A DNA stretch of 64,000 nucleotides from Undaria pinnatifida. Taxonomy: Eukaryota; Sar; Phaeophyceae; Laminariales; Alariaceae. This document shows positions 36,582 through 48,299 of this stretch, piece after piece. How positions within the stretch are numbered: position 1 is the first letter of the stretch; each line of letters starts with the position of its first letter. The notes under the pieces are model-generated. The model saw only the letters and a program-made list of their open reading frames with translations. It was not told the DNA's origin and searched no databases. Position numbers and translations under genes: made by a program. The DNA is taken from positions 2,841,933-2,905,932 of the forward strand of contig JABAKD010000004.1 of assembly GCA_012845835.1 (NCBI GenBank), in the 5' to 3' direction.

Positions 36582-38646
36582 TGAGCTCAACCGGTTGTAG
36601 AGAAACGTTTGGCCCTAGAATGTGAGTGCAACCCCTACCGTGAGATGAACCATATATATGCACATGTATACATATATATACATTTTTTTTTTCTTCTTCT
36701 TCTTGCATTGCTGTGCCATCGCAAGGATGCAACGAGCGACGTCTTCCAATAATGGAAAAAGAAAACCTGGCGACAGGCCAAGCCCAGACAAAGGCTGCGG
36801 CGGCCGTCGTATAGATTACCCTATTGCATGGCGAGGATTCGTCGACGGCCGCACGCGCAGGCCGGTGCTGCATGTTTGCGTGGCAACAGTGGACGAGACG
36901 AAGTCGAACGCATTGAAGGATACCTTCTTTTGGAAGAATGTAGCGCGCAAACGCGTCTCGCAGCTGCGCGAAGGCGTAATCGACCGAATTTTCCCCATGA
37001 AATCCCATCGCAACGGGGTGGACTTTCCGCCACTTTAGATTGGGGTGGAGGCGAAGTAACAGCTCAATCCCATGCACGTGGACGCCGGCAACTAGTCGCC
37101 GGAGTACATTGTGCACCGCAGGTGAGTGACTCGTGGAATCCGTGAAAAGTCGGCCAAATTTCTGCTCATTCGGTGCAACGGTTGACCCATGTCCACGCTT
37201 CAGAGCGGGGAGGGACGAGATGCCGTAACAGCACGCTATCAAAGTCGCCGACTACCTCTGGGGTGGAGCGGAGTAAAGGGCAGCCCATCGCAGGAGAAAT
37301 ATGGAGAGGAGATACGACGCCTGCCAGCGAATCGCGCAAGAGGCGCAGGAAAATCGCGGACTTACCCGAAGCATCGCGTGTGCGGTACTGGCTGCCAGGA
37401 AGTGGGGGAACTCCGAGGAGGAAGAGGAGGGCAAGGAATCCATGCGCGGCGGTAGCCTGTCGTTCGCGGGCATCTCGATCGTGGGTGCGTCCACCCCAGG
37501 CGAGCACGGGACCCCATTTGTCTACCGTACGGACAAAAAGAAATACCAAAAAAGAATGAGAGGCCGGAAAGACGACGCTGACAGCTCATGTACAGATGGG
37601 CAGGAGAAGAGTGCCAGTACAAGGAGCAAAATACAGCGCAACCGCTGCAGGCGGGTCTGCCGTATCGACGCGAGGGGGTCCCCCTGCCGCCACACGGGCA
37701 TCCGAACCCACAAGAGGAGGCCGCCTCTCCCACGAGGAGGCCATCGCCATCTACAGTCACCACCCTCGCCGGACCACCTCCAAGCACGGTCCCAGCGGGG
37801 GGCAAGAGCTTACTCTACCCACGGAAAATGTAATTTTAGGCGTGTATGCAGCCACGAAGGTCAAGGCCGGCGCAAATTATTCGAGCTTCGAAGGGGGCGC
37901 GTCGGGGGGCCCTCGCCTACGCAACAGAAGCCTCGCCTGAGGAACAAGAGCCATCGCGATCATCGAAGGCAAGGATGAATGGAATGAGAGAGATAATGCG
38001 GGAATGAGAAAGATAATACGGGACAGGAGGGGCAAGGACAGGGGAACTCGGAAGTCGTCTCCATCGTACCTGATAACTACGATGGTATACCCGCATCCGC
38101 GAGCACCGGAGACCAAACCACTTCTTACGCGCGAGCCCCAGGTGAAGGTGCTAAACAGATGGAAAGTCAGGTGTGCGTGTGACATGGAAACCGAACAAAC
38201 TGCCACAATGTGGTGGAGATATCGCGGGTCGCGCGGGTGCGGGGGATGAAATTCCACATCCGCGGCCTTAGTGCATGCGGTGGAGCGCAAGGGACGGGGG
38301 GGGGCAGGCGGTAATGAGCTGGTGGGGACAAGTGTGATTGCGTGAATGCGGGAGCCCAACCCCACGAGCAACGCGACTTTTCCCATGAACACGCTGGGGG
38401 TGTGCGAGCTTCCGATGATGTGTATCCCAGAAGAAAGGGCGCGTAAAGTCCTGTATGATTGGTCGAGGACCTCCTACAGGGTCGGTGTATAGGGGCGGCG
38501 TTCCCAAGGAAACATCAAATCGTCGTCGGCTTTACGGCCGGCGGAGGGTTCAAACCGGTAGCAGCATCACCGTGGGTGCCATTCATCGCGTCGACGGGCA
38601 CTTCCTCATCGGAGACGGGAGAGCAGAAGGCATGGGGCTAGTATGC

Positions 38647-38913
38647 GACACGTGCTATACGGTAGGTGTTTGCACCATTTTGTTTCCGAGGCTCGTAACG
38701 CGTCGAGGAGCTGTACACCTATCTATACCCCTCCAAGGCCAAAATTGACTTGCGTTTGAGCTGAAAGTGTAACCCGATGACCAAACTCATAGCCTAGGTA
38801 CAAAACATGATTTTATTGCTAAACAATGACGAAATTTCCGACGATTTTGTCTTAAGGAGCCCCGTCGTCCAGAAACCGCTTTTGCCGAAACTCGCAACCC
38901 CTATCGTGGCACT
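38647..38913 (+). mobile_element. TIR element family A copy inside the gypsy remnant
   Basis: Left GACACGTGCTATACGGTAGG, interior CCGATGACCAAACTCATAGC, GACGATTTTGTCTTAAGGAG and CCCCGTCGTCCAGAAACCGC, right AACCCCTATCGTGGCACTC. Confidence 0.65.
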
Positions 38914-39727
38914 CATCGGGGCCGCAATCACACAGAGCAAATCAGACGCTGAGACAGCAGGGTATTTTGAGAGCAGCAATGCGCCGTCTGGCCACCGACA
39001 TTGAGAGGAAAAACTGACGAAGATGGTCTCACCGTGTTGACAGTTCCCAGCGACGGCTCGGTGGCCTGGGAAGACGGCGATGCCTTGTAACGGAAGCTGC
39101 GACCCACCCGCCGCAAGTTGGTGCCGGGTTTCGTCAGCGTGTAAGTGGACACCTACGTCAAAGCGCCCAACCCCAGGGTCGGCAGCGGGTGAAGGTCGAA
39201 GCGACAGCACTATACAAAATGGAAGTCGAAGAAAGGTTGGATTTAGTTCGCCGAGCGCATTGGTGGTGCCTCGGAAAGCGATTGCGGTGCAAGATGGCGA
39301 ACCGATGCTAGGCACCGTGAACGTTCAGGAAGGGAAACGTGGGGATTCTAGTTGACGCCATCAGCGCGAATGACAGGGAACGCGTGTGGGTGCGCGATGT
39401 CCAGCATGAAAGGTCGAGAGTCGGACGGAGAAGGGTCGGAGGTCGAGGCGGGGAAAGAGGACCCGGCGACATCCGTTTAAGAAGAGTGGACCGTAGGGGG
39501 ACTGGCGCTGGTTTGGTGGGGTTTGCATGGGTCAACAAGACCAGGCGAACGTCCCCGTCAAGGTCACCCTCGTGTCACAATCAAAACAGTACATCTACGT
39601 GTTTCCGGTGAATCCAAAGGTTGTCCCGGGGTGTGACCACATAAAAATTTAGCTAGGTCTAAGGAGTAACAACTGCGCGCCTCGCACGGCAAAACGACGG
39701 CGGTACTCGTTGGAGGAAACAGTTATG

Positions 39728-40500
39728 ATCTAGACCGAGGTAGACAAGTTACCGAAGGCGGGGATCATCCGTTGGTCGCTTTCGGCTTGAGCGGCCAACT
39801 GCGTCGTCGTGTTGACGAAGGATGCCCCTGCGAGGGTGCGCCAGGGCTACGGAGGTTTGAATACGTCGCTGACGTCGGACAGCGGGGCTCCAGAGGACGT
39901 TGGAAGAGTCGTTGAGGGCGTGAAGTGTCCACGTGCTTCACTTCCATCGGCCGTACGTCAGGGTTCACCGAGCTGGAAAAATATCGAGGGGGACAAGAAC
40001 AAGCTCGATTTTCGCGACGCACGCTATTTATGGTATGAGTTTAATCGGTGTGTGTTCAGGCTGAACTCTTTCCTTAGTCCTTGCGGGATTTGTGGGGGAG
40101 GCGCTTTTCCCGTTAAACGGTGTCAAATCCTGGCTTGACGACATCGCTATCCGCCCTAGGTACGTTAATATCATGTGAGAATCCTGGAGAACGTACTAGG
40201 GCGGTTCCATCAGTTCGGATTGGCCGTGAACCCAACCAAGCCGGTTTGGTGTTCCTCAGCAGGAACTCGTTGGCATGGTGTTCGGCAAGCTGGGCGTTCA
40301 GCAGGCGCGATAATTAATAGACGCCGTGACTAATATTTCGCGCGCCAACACGGTCAAAGGATGAGGTCTCGTTGGGACATGGGCAGCTACCCCGGGAAAT
40401 TTGTACGCGGATATAGCTCGCCAGCGGTGTATTTTTTGAAAATGTTTAGGGACAAGACGTTTGCATCGAAAAGGGAGAGGACGCTCCTGGTGCCTTGAGG
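39728..40500 (+). pseudogene. reverse transcriptase of gypsy remnant
   Basis: Frame 1 gives EVDKLPKAGIIRWSLSA, a stop, then AANCVVVLTKDAPARVRQGY, the conserved N-terminal palm text of gypsy RTs. Next are GLNTSLTSDSG and DFRDARYLWYEFNRC. The catalytic YxDD box appears as SWLDDIAI (about 40130-40155). It continues, in a shifted frame, as RILENVLGRFHQFGLAVNPT followed by KPVW. At least one stop and two frame shifts are present. Confidence 0.8.
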
Positions 40501-40554
40501 TACGTAGCAAGACAAGACTCTAGCGGCACTGCTCGAGATCCTTACTCGCCACCG

Positions 40555-41020
40555 AATATGGAGATCTTCAGCTGGAGGGCTCTGTTTCAGTTGCACATCG
40601 ACGCCAGAAAGCCGGGTGCCGGCGCCGCCTCATACTGGATGCTAGACGGATGGAGCACGTATTCGGGTACGCAAGCTATCCATGATCAAGGGCGAGCGCT
40701 AGGCACGCACTCACCGACACCGCGATAGATCATATTGGTGTTGAGGGTGATCCAGCATCACAGGCCGTACTATGGGGAAATAAGTTCGTCCTCATCACAG
40801 ATTGTTCCGCGCTTATCTGAGCGTTCAACAACCAAGCGCTTTCGTCAAAGTGTCACAGGTGAATTCTCACACTGGTGGCGTACAATATGGACCTCTAATA
40901 GACAACGGGCGCAAACCACCAACTTCCGAACGCGCTGCCGAGGCCTCTGTTTGGTGACGTTCAAGGAGTGGGCGTAGACGACAACTCAACCAAGACCCCG
41001 CCCCAACGTTCGCGAGGGCA
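40555..41020 (+). pseudogene. RNase H domain of gypsy remnant
   Basis: FQLHIDARKPGAGAASYWML contains the first catalytic Asp of RNase H (HIDA, in the place of D-A-S). In a second frame follow VIQHHRPYYG and GNKFVLITDCSAL, with the later catalytic Asp (TDCSAL), then NHQLPNALPRPLFGDVQGVG. Stops and a frame change break the domain. Confidence 0.8.
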
Positions 41021-41629
41021 GGTGCTCGACGGAATGCTGCTAGAAAATTGGTGGCGAACGATGTGGACGCTTCAACTGGGATTTATTTTATAGTGATGGC
41101 CAATGAAATTTACATTCCGGGCAGGGCCGCCAACAACGGCGCTGCCACCAGGGAAGCCGTCGACACGCTCATCCCCCGACGCTCTGACGTTCGTATGTGA
41201 GGGTCGTCTGCAGTAGTCTCCGATATGCTGATCCCGAAAAGTGAGAGACGATCAGGGCAAGAAGCTTCGTTAGACGGTCTGTATGCGCTCTTTAACGGAG
41301 ACCGTATCCGGCTATACTTTTGAAGCAGGTGGCGCATGCCGTGACCGGGTTCAAAGCGGAGCCTCGGCATCCAGGAAGTCGGGACCGTCAGTCAGGAGTC
41401 AACGTCATGTCCGGCCGCAGAGGACTCTCTGTCAGCGTTGCCACCGCCATCCGTGGTATCGCCTGTGCCGCTCGCGTCGCCGTTGCCGATACTGCTTCAG
41501 CCAGGTAGGCGCTTCCCGTATGGAATACCCGGGACCACTCCCCTCCTCGATGGGTGCAACTTCAGGGCGAAGACGCCTGCCTAGGTCCCATCGGAGGCAA
41601 GCTGGAAGGGAAAAGCGAGAAATATAAAC

Positions 41630-41920
41630 CGGAGATAACGGTGGACTATGTCCTCGACGATAGCAGAATACTCTGGAACCCAATTCAGGGGAGGAAGCCG
41701 AGGTTGGCCATCCCGTTCGTACTCGTGTCATCGGTAATAGCGCCTCTACACAGGATCTACGGCCATCCGGGTAACACTCGAACGGTTACGCTGATCGGGT
41801 GCAAGTATTGGTGATTGGTGACCCACCGTGGCCCAAGACACCATGGACCAATGTGATTTTATGTAGGTGCAGACGGAGAAAGCAAGCTTGAAGCCGATGA
41901 GCGAACATGACACCCACCCG
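41630..41920 (+). pseudogene. integrase zinc-binding (HHCC-like) segment of gypsy remnant
   Basis: TVDYVLDDSRILWNPIQGRK, then IAPLHRIYGHPGNTRTVTLI and GCKYW; after a frame change PWTNVILCRCRRRKQA. H..H spacing (LHRIYGH) and the closing C-x-C correspond to the integrase zinc finger just before the catalytic core. No intact D,D-35-E core is seen downstream. Confidence 0.65.
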
Positions 41921-42268
41921 GCTGCTGTGGCCGTGGGAGGGGCTCAAGATGGACCCCAGGACACATAGAAAACCCTCCAGTACAGGTAATAAGTACCTGT
42001 AGTGACGGATCGAGCCATCAGGTTTTCGTGTACCTGTTAGAGTCTAACCACGCTGCGGGGCGCGGACGCACTCGGAAATGCTGCTTCAGTTGGGCGTGCC
42101 GATGTCGATCCGAAGTTGTATCGGGTGGGGGTTCATATCTGGAATGGTCACCCACCGGTGGCAGTGGCTGCGAGTGCCGCTGGGCCACGGCCCCGCAGAT
42201 CACCCCTGCAGCCAAGTGACCATGGAAAGGATGGAGGAGTTGGCTCCACAAGGGGCTTGCGGAGCTAT

Positions 42269-42515
42269 GACGCATGTTACTATAGAGATAGCACTTTTCG
42301 TGTGCAATATTTTCTGAATGACGGGGCTCCTTAACCCAAAATTGTCGGAGATAGGACGTTTTTTTTGCATGATTCTCGTTGTATACCTAGGCCATAGGAT
42401 TTTTTATCCGGTGGCAGTTTAGATATTTCTCCAAATCGGTTTTTGGGAGAGGTCTTAAGCTCCCAAATTGAGGAACCTGAAAAAAAAGTGGTGCACCTCT
42501 ATCGTAGCACGCGTC
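42269..42515 (-). mobile_element. TIR element family A, complete copy with CTAT target duplication
   Basis: Ends are GACGCATGTTACTATAGAGA and GTGCACCTCTATCGTAGCAC then GCGTC. CTAT precedes (42265-42268) and follows (42516-42519). Interior CCCAAAATTGTCGGAGATAG, CCTAGGCCATAGGATTTTTT and GGGAGAGGTCTTAAGCTCCC. 247 bp, no coding capacity, typical of a MITE. It interrupts the gypsy remnant. Confidence 0.85.
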
Positions 42516-42829
42516 CTATTTGAGCCCTGGCGAGGCTATGTGAGCACGCCAAGGCGACATGCTGGATTCAAAGGACGTTACCGGATCCATGTCTTCCCTC
42601 GGGTGCAACATTCTTTGGGAAACGTATGTGGCCACTGCGCGCGCACAAATCTTGACTCTCTCACTCCTACTCTGGACGGCGACATTTTGCGTACTGAGCT
42701 AGACGTTCTCGTGACAGACACACAGGCAGCAGGCTTCCCTCGAACTGTGGGTAGAAGTCAATACACGGCAAGAGGAGAAGAAACGAAGACGTAGTCGTCA
42801 TAACACTGCGATAATGCGGAATTTCTTAT

Positions 42830-42925
42830 CCTTAGGTGAGTGGGCCAGGGTGGGAGACATGGTGCTCATAAAGGAGGCTTACGGCAAGCTAGTGCGAGGG
42901 AAGAAACTAACCCGAAGTTTGCACA
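42830..42925 (+). pseudogene. possible integrase C-terminal stretch of gypsy remnant
   Basis: NFLSLGEWARVGDMVLIKEA then YGKLVRGKKLT resembles the ...VGDxVLV... segment that follows the integrase core in gypsy elements. Short and weak. Confidence 0.4.
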
Positions 42926-42930
42926 CAGGT

Positions 42931-43997
42931 GCTGAACTGGGCCACAGTCATTGATTGGCCGGGCCTTAGGTGTCAAGCTAGGTTGAAAGGTCGCCAGAGC
43001 AGGGGGAGGGTACCGTCGGTAGCTAGCCTAAAACAATTAATTTTTTGTATGGCCAACGTGCCTGTGCCACGGTTTTGAGGAAGAGTTGGGCCTGGGGCTC
43101 AGGTTTGAAGCTGGCGGAAACCTTGACGGTGACGGTGCCGCTCTATACCCTGACTACCCCGCGAACGATCGGAATCTCGGGAGACGTACGAGACTGGCAG
43201 TATCGGGGGCAATGCCCAAATGTGACACAGTCGGAACGTCTATGAGAGAAGGAGACACGTTACATCCTCACCGCGTTGCAGCTCCACGTCTTCCAGTCCA
43301 TTTGGGAGGCGTGTAAAGGCTTATTTTTAAGTCCCCGGCCGGCCCCACCGACGTCAAAAGGGAAGAGAGATCAAGTGCTGCAAGCGAAGGCGTTGCAAGA
43401 TTTCCTGATGGACGGACAGGCAGGATGTTCGTTCGCCGGAGCGGAGGGGGAGGGTGATTGAACCACGTCCAAGTGCCGTCCTGGCGGGTGCCGTACTCGG
43501 GTAGTGTTTGGGAGGAGCATGGTCGATGAGATGTCGACAGTGGGGCTGCGAGAGCCCAGAGTGCTCATATTTTAGCAGGGGATAAGTTCACCCATCAGCA
43601 GCGGGCGTGGAGAGACAAAGGCGGAACTTTCATACAAAAGGCTTCATGTTGTCACTGGGTAGTAACCGGGATGCCCACTTTGGATCGACGATAATGTCGC
43701 GTCGGGCTGGGGGATTGCTGCAGAGCCGGGGCGCTGGGAAGAGAAGGGGGATCCGTCGTCTGCAAGGTGATCACGCTGTTATCGTGCCGCAACCAGGATG
43801 CCCGCTTAGTACCGACGATGTTCATGCATCGGGCAGGGGGGGGTTGCGGTGGTGGGATCAGGGCATATGTCAGGGGTGGAGGTTGCCCGGACCGAGGCCG
43901 CTCGGAGGATATATATGTCTTGACGATGATGTATTAATAGCTGTCGATAATCTCCCGCCAGCGGAAAATAGGTTGTTTTCACCGCGCAACAGCCTCC
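42931..43997. other. no gene recognised; possibly more gypsy-derived text
   Basis: Plus frames such as 43086-43316 and 43607-44014 have no domain I can name. Related words at about 43664-43700 and 43790-43830 (GGATGCCCACTTTGGATCGA versus GGATGCCCGCTTAGTACCGA) suggest an internal duplication of about 125 bp. Confidence 0.25.
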
Positions 43998-44247
43998 GAC
44001 GTGTGCCACGATAGAGGTGCACCACTTTTATTCTGAGATCCCCCAATTTGGGAGCTTAAGACGTCTCCCAAAAACTGATTTGGAAAAAACTAAAACTGCT
44101 ACCGGGTGGAAAATCCCATGGCCTAGGTACACAGCGAGAATCAGGCAAAACAAAATGACCCGTTTCCGACGATTTTGGGTTAAGGAGCTCCGTCATTCAG
44201 AAACCATTTTCGCCAAAAAACGGTATACCTCTATCGTAGCATGCGTC
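43998..44247 (+). mobile_element. TIR element family A, complete copy with CTCC target duplication
   Basis: Starts GACGTGTGCCACGATAGAGG then TGCACCACTTTT; ends TATACCTCTATCGTAGCATG then CGTC. CTCC lies on both sides (43994-43997 and 44248-44251). Interior GGAGCTTAAGACGTCTCCCA, AATCCCATGGCCTAGGTACA and GACGATTTTGGGTTAAGGAG. 250 bp, non-coding. Confidence 0.88.
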
Positions 44248-44554
44248 CTCCGTCGTGTGTAGAATGCCTTATAGGAAACAACTTGTATGGTTGGTGGTTC
44301 TAGGCACCGCCCAACGAACAGTGGGAACGCAAAGCCAAACGATCTTCTTTGTCCTTGTCTCGCCTATCGTTTGAATCAACCTTGCTGCTCTCGGGGTAAC
44401 AACAGGCGATCGGAGCTACACTGGAGATGTGCGAAGCTGACCTGTTGAACGTCTTCTACGAATATAAACAGTAACGTGATGCATGTGAGAGATGCCGTCG
44501 TGAGAATCGATCAGGTCCCGAGCACTTCGCCTCGCTGATCCGTATAGCCTATGG

Positions 44555-44760
44555 GACGTTCCGTATGGATGCCACACTATAAAACATTCCATGAGTGCTT
44601 GTACAACCATGCGATATACTATCCCATGGGACACCCGATGGGACGTCCCATGGGAGGCTCCACAGGGCATACGACATGCCATGGGATATCCCATGGGAAG
44701 TCCAATACGATACATGTTGTGCTACGGATCTTCCATGGGTTGTGCCAATCGATGTGCTAT
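44555..44760. repeat. CCCATGGG-type palindromic repeat cluster
   Basis: ATCCCATGGGACACCCGATG, GGACGTCCCATGGGAGGCTC and GCCATGGGATATCCCATGGG follow one another. Frames on both strands (rich in MGYPMG / MGCP peptides) are by-products. Confidence 0.75.
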
Positions 44761-45179
44761 TGTGATACGCTTGTGGGTAGGAGAGACAGACCACTAGACT
44801 ATACCTCATCGCAGGTCAGCCTATTCACAAGGTTCTTGAGCTTGCTCACGTGTGTTCGTTGCCTAGGGACAGAACAAGAGCAGCTCCTGCCGGCGAGGCC
44901 GCTTTTGTGATAAGCTTGGGTAGGGGAGACAGACTCCCCCTTTGCAGGTCATCCTATTTGGTATTAAGTAGGTTCTTGAGGTTCCTCGTACGTGTGTCTG
45001 TTGCTTAGAAACAAAATAAGACAAGTTTTATGCAAATCATTTGTCGGGAGGAAGGCCGATTGCAAGGTGGCGAGACACTGAAGTTCACAATTTTACACGG
45101 AACGTCTTCCTGAATTTACAGAAACATGCCAATTACCCGGTAACTCAGGATATTACCGACCTTCCAAGGTAATACCATA

Positions 45180-45440
45180 ACACGATTATTATCCCTTGGC
45201 ACACCTCGTGGGACACTCCATAAGATGCAAGACATCCCATTGGGCGTCCTATAGTATATTCCGTACGACGGTCCATAATATATACCCTTCTACACTACTG
45301 TGGTACCATGTATATTATACGAAGAACGTGCCATAGACTAAGATATTCGACCGTTTATGCCATACGAAATACTATCACAAAGGACACCCCCCAGGATGAT
45401 CCACGGGGCGGGTGTATGCCATCTCATGGGGCGTTCCATG
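45180..45440. repeat. diverged CCCATGGG-type repeat
   Basis: CCTCGTGGGACACTCCATAA, GACATCCCATTGGGCGTCCT and CATCTCATGGGGCGTTCCAT are degenerate forms of the palindromic repeat. Confidence 0.55.
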
Positions 45441-45499
45441 CTGTGTATATGTTACTAATATATAATATTCTGAAGAAAACGGCGGGGGTGCAGCGGAAG

Positions 45500-45605
45500 T
45501 TTCTGGGCTCCTAACCCGAGAAGGAGATAAGTATAACCATCATCAACCGAAAAACACGCCTTCGAAGGCATTCGTTCGCGCAACCCGGCCAAAGCTTTGA
45601 CGTAC
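45500..45605 (+). repeat. repeat family E, copy 4
   Basis: GGGCTCCTAACCCGAGAAGG, ATCATCAACC and CCTTCGAAGGCATTCGTTCG then CGCAACCCGGCC. Confidence 0.6.
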
Positions 45606-45839
45606 CTTACTTATACTTAGTTATAAGAAGGCCCTAGAACAAGAACAATGCTCGCAATAGCGTATCAGGTATCCGGCCAACCGGTAGTTCCTCGCTTGAG
45701 CATGACTGGTTCTACGATACAGCCCCCCCCCCCCAAACCAGCGATTTTCTTCAACGAACGTTTCATCATCAATCATGGCTGCTCGACAAGAGGAACGACG
45801 CTACGACACACAACTAATCGTATTTTTTTCTTGTTTGCT

Positions 45840-45975
45840 AAGGGCTATCGAACGATGGCGTCGGGGTGGCAAGGGGCACCACATTCCAGAAGATACGGCC
45901 GGGAGCTGGTTTCAAAACCGGCGATTTCACCAAAGAAAAGTTGGGAGGGGGCTACCGTAGAACGACTAGCATCTT
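45840..45975 (+). repeat. left arm of a separated inverted repeat
   Basis: GCTATCGAACGATGGCGTCG, GGCACCACATTCCAGAAGAT, ACGGCCGGGAGCTGGTTTCA and AAGTTGGGAGGGG reappear in reverse at about 46738-46875. About 130 bp, diverged. Confidence 0.65.
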
Positions 45976-46029
45976 AACCCCCGAAAAACGCAACTAACTC
46001 CTACAAGAAGTACCGTGGGTTGATTCGGA

Positions 46030-46490
46030 ATATTCAAATAAATTATGGAACATTCCATGGGTTTTCGCCTACACGGGAAGGCATTGCTATATATCGAGCA
46101 TCTCACGCACGGCATTCAACGGGACAACAACCCATTGGACATTCTATGGGATACCTCCTTCAGACACCAGTGTATCCTATACGAAATGGGATGCCCCCCA
46201 TGAGACGTTCCATGGCCTTTTCCATAGGCCTTTTTAATGGACATCCCGTTCATCGATATCCCATAGGATATCCCATACGACCATCGTTTTTTCATGGGAT
46301 ATCCAGTGGGAGATTCTATGTGAGATACCATGGTACCATGTATGTTCGTTTTTCATCGGATATCCCATAGTACACAGGGCACATCCCATGAATTATCCCG
46401 CACATGAAATACCATATGGAACCTCCTACGGAACACCCCGTGAGATGCCTCATATCCCGTGGGATGTCTTGTGTTGTGTAACGTCCTATG
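46030..46490. repeat. CCCATGGG-type palindromic repeat array
   Basis: ACATTCCATGGGTTTTCGCC, GACATTCTATGGGATACCTC, CATGAGACGTTCCATGGCCT and ATCCCATAGGATATCCCATA show many variants of NCCCATRGGAN palindromes at 10-30 bp spacing. Confidence 0.7.
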
Positions 46491-46567
46491 AAACGAACAA
46501 AAAGTTCTACCTGCGTGGTATAATTTTGGACATACATCGTCCTTGAGGACATCCTACAGTAGTCTAC

Positions 46568-46642
46568 ATTATAAAAATTAAAATACACTCCAGCTGTGAG
46601 ATCGAATATTTTGTCGAAACTCATCTTTGCAAGCTGTGTGTA
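46568..46642 (+). repeat. repeat family G, partial copy
   Basis: AAAATTAAAATACACTCCAG, CTGTGAGATCGAATATTTTG and CATCTTTGCAAGCTGTGTGT. Confidence 0.7.
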
Positions 46643-46737
46643 GACTACATACTATATTATTACGCAGTAGCGTATAGTAGGAAAAACCTTTAGTCTATAC
46701 TTCGAAGTGCATAATGTAATACCTGGTAAGTAGCAAA

Positions 46738-46880
46738 GTCGTTCTACAGTAGTAGTAGCTCCCCAACTTTTCTCTAACGAAATCGCCGGCTTCAAAACCA
46801 GCTCCCGGTCGTATCTCCTGGAACACGGTGTCCCTCGATACCCCGACGTCATCGATCGATAGACCTTTCTTTGCACGGAA
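46738..46880 (-). repeat. right arm of a separated inverted repeat
   Basis: Reverse of 45840-45975: CTCCCCAACTTTTCTCTAAC, AAATCGCCGGCTTCAAAACC, AGCTCCCGGTCGTATCTCCT and GATACCCCGACGTCATCGAT. The space between the arms holds the palindromic array and a family G unit. Confidence 0.65.
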
Positions 46881-46986
46881 CAGAGTTTGTGGATATTTTT
46901 CTTTCAATATCATCCTTTTCCTTGTGTCGAGCAGCCCTGAAACGCTCGCTGTTTTTTTGGTGGGCTATCGTAGAAAAGTCACCTAC

Positions 46987-47405
46987 ATGCCCGAGCCGGT
47001 CGCCCCGGTGGTGTTGTGGTTACCCTCGAATACTACTACTACTACTACTGGCGTTGATCGCTGAGTTCGATTCCCACCGTGGTGAGAGTTGACTTTTTAT
47101 TTGCAAAAATGCAAAAAAAAAGAAAGGGTCCAATAACAGCAACAACTACTGCTGAGAGCGCCTAGCAGCGTGCGTGAGTAGTAGTCATAGGTATACAATT
47201 CGACGCTAGTCGATGAGGAGGAGGGAAGAAGAGATGATGAACTCTTCTCGTGCGTGTGATAAAAATGAATGCACGTAACGTGCGTACGTACCGCAGTGGG
47301 GAGGGGGGAAGGTGGGGGGGGGGGAGGGAGGGCCCGCTATGTGACCCCGGATCTGAGTTACTACTGGGAGGGAATGCGCGAGAGAGTAGTAGTAGTGCGA
47401 GTATA
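46987..47405 (+). mobile_element. tRNA-derived SINE family 1, full-length copy
   Basis: The head is GGTCGCCCCGGTGGTGTTGT then GGTTACCCTCGAA (A-box-like) and GAGTTCGATTCCCACC (B box). The body includes GAGAGCGCCTAGCAGCG, TTCGACGCTAGTCGATGAGG, GATAAAAATGAATGCACG, GTGGGGAGGGG and GTGACCCCGGATCTGAGTTA, ending near GAGTAGTAGTAGTGCGAG. The copy at 53781-54160 matches head and body in the same order. The anticodon region is expanded by a TAC triplet run, so this is not a working tRNA. Confidence 0.82.
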
Positions 47406-48295
47406 ATATAGACTATGGCGTGTAGAAAGAAAACATGTCCTGACAGTGAGTGGTTTGTTTATCGTGGTCTCACAGGGTCAGTTTGGATCACACATATCAT
47501 ACGTTTGGGTGAGATCAGGTCTCTGGGTCTGGGTGTGATCAGGGTGCCAAAAGCGGTCGGGGTGAGATCAGGTCTGGGTCTGGTTGGGGTCAGGGTGCCA
47601 ATAGCGGTAGCTGATGCGGTGGGTAAGTTGCGCAAGCACAATCGATCGGTGGACTTTCGGTTTATCTCACAGCAGTCCGTGAACTGCCAAGGCAAGTAGT
47701 ATAAGCCGGGCGTGCTCTTCTAGTAGCATGTGTGGTGGTAGGACCCCTTCTTGCATTCACGGTGGTGGTTGGTGGTGATGGTATAATATTTAGGAAGAGA
47801 CAACCTATGCGTGAGTTCGGCAGAAACAATAATAACTGGTATGCAATTTTTTAGTTTGTAAGCTCCGCTTGCATACTCCGGATGGAGAAAAAGTTGCGTT
47901 GGTCGTTCGTTTTTTCTACGCTCGTTCGCCGCCGTGACGGATATGCCAGCGACTCCATCCTCCGTAGTAGTATAGTAGTAGTGTGGTGCCAGGGTCAGCC
48001 GGGCGAACGCATGTCGTTACTACACACATGCATGTACCCGAGGTACAATATTGCATATTGTATGTAGAAAGTTGATCTCTGCCCATGGTCTAGTCTAGAC
48101 TACATGTATGTATGTATGATATGAAGACTAGACTAGACTAGACTAGACTAAACATATAGTCCATCTACAGACTAAGATGTGTCAACTTTTTTTGGTTTGC
48201 TGCTGCTGCGGCTGCTGATGATGATGGCCGCTGATTGATGATGCGCTGCCAGTGGTGCAGGGTGCAGGGTCATCATTGTCGCCAGCCAACCTATC
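47406..48295. other. no gene; G-rich and TCTGGGT short repeats
   Basis: 47510-47600 has two tandem copies of GTGAGATCAGGTCTGGGTCT-like text. A GACTA microsatellite lies at 48126-48151. No supportable gene. Confidence 0.4.
48126..48151 (+). repeat. GACTA pentanucleotide microsatellite
   Basis: About five tandem GACTA units. Confidence 0.9.
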
Positions 48296-48299
48296 AATC

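Larger units (their letters stand above)
36810..42930 (+). mobile_element. degenerate Ty3/gypsy-like LTR retrotransposon remnant
   Basis: Order on the plus strand is: uncertain gag/protease-like text (36810-39650, with KFLLIRCNG...MSTLQSGEGRDAV near 37160), then reverse transcriptase, RNase H, integrase zinc-binding domain and a probable integrase C-terminal stretch. This RT-RNaseH-integrase order is Ty3/gypsy (or closely related), not Ty1/copia. Every domain carries stops and frameshifts, so the element is inactive. TIR elements sit inside it at 38647-38913 and 42269-42515. I did not identify LTRs, so the ends are estimates. Confidence 0.75.
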
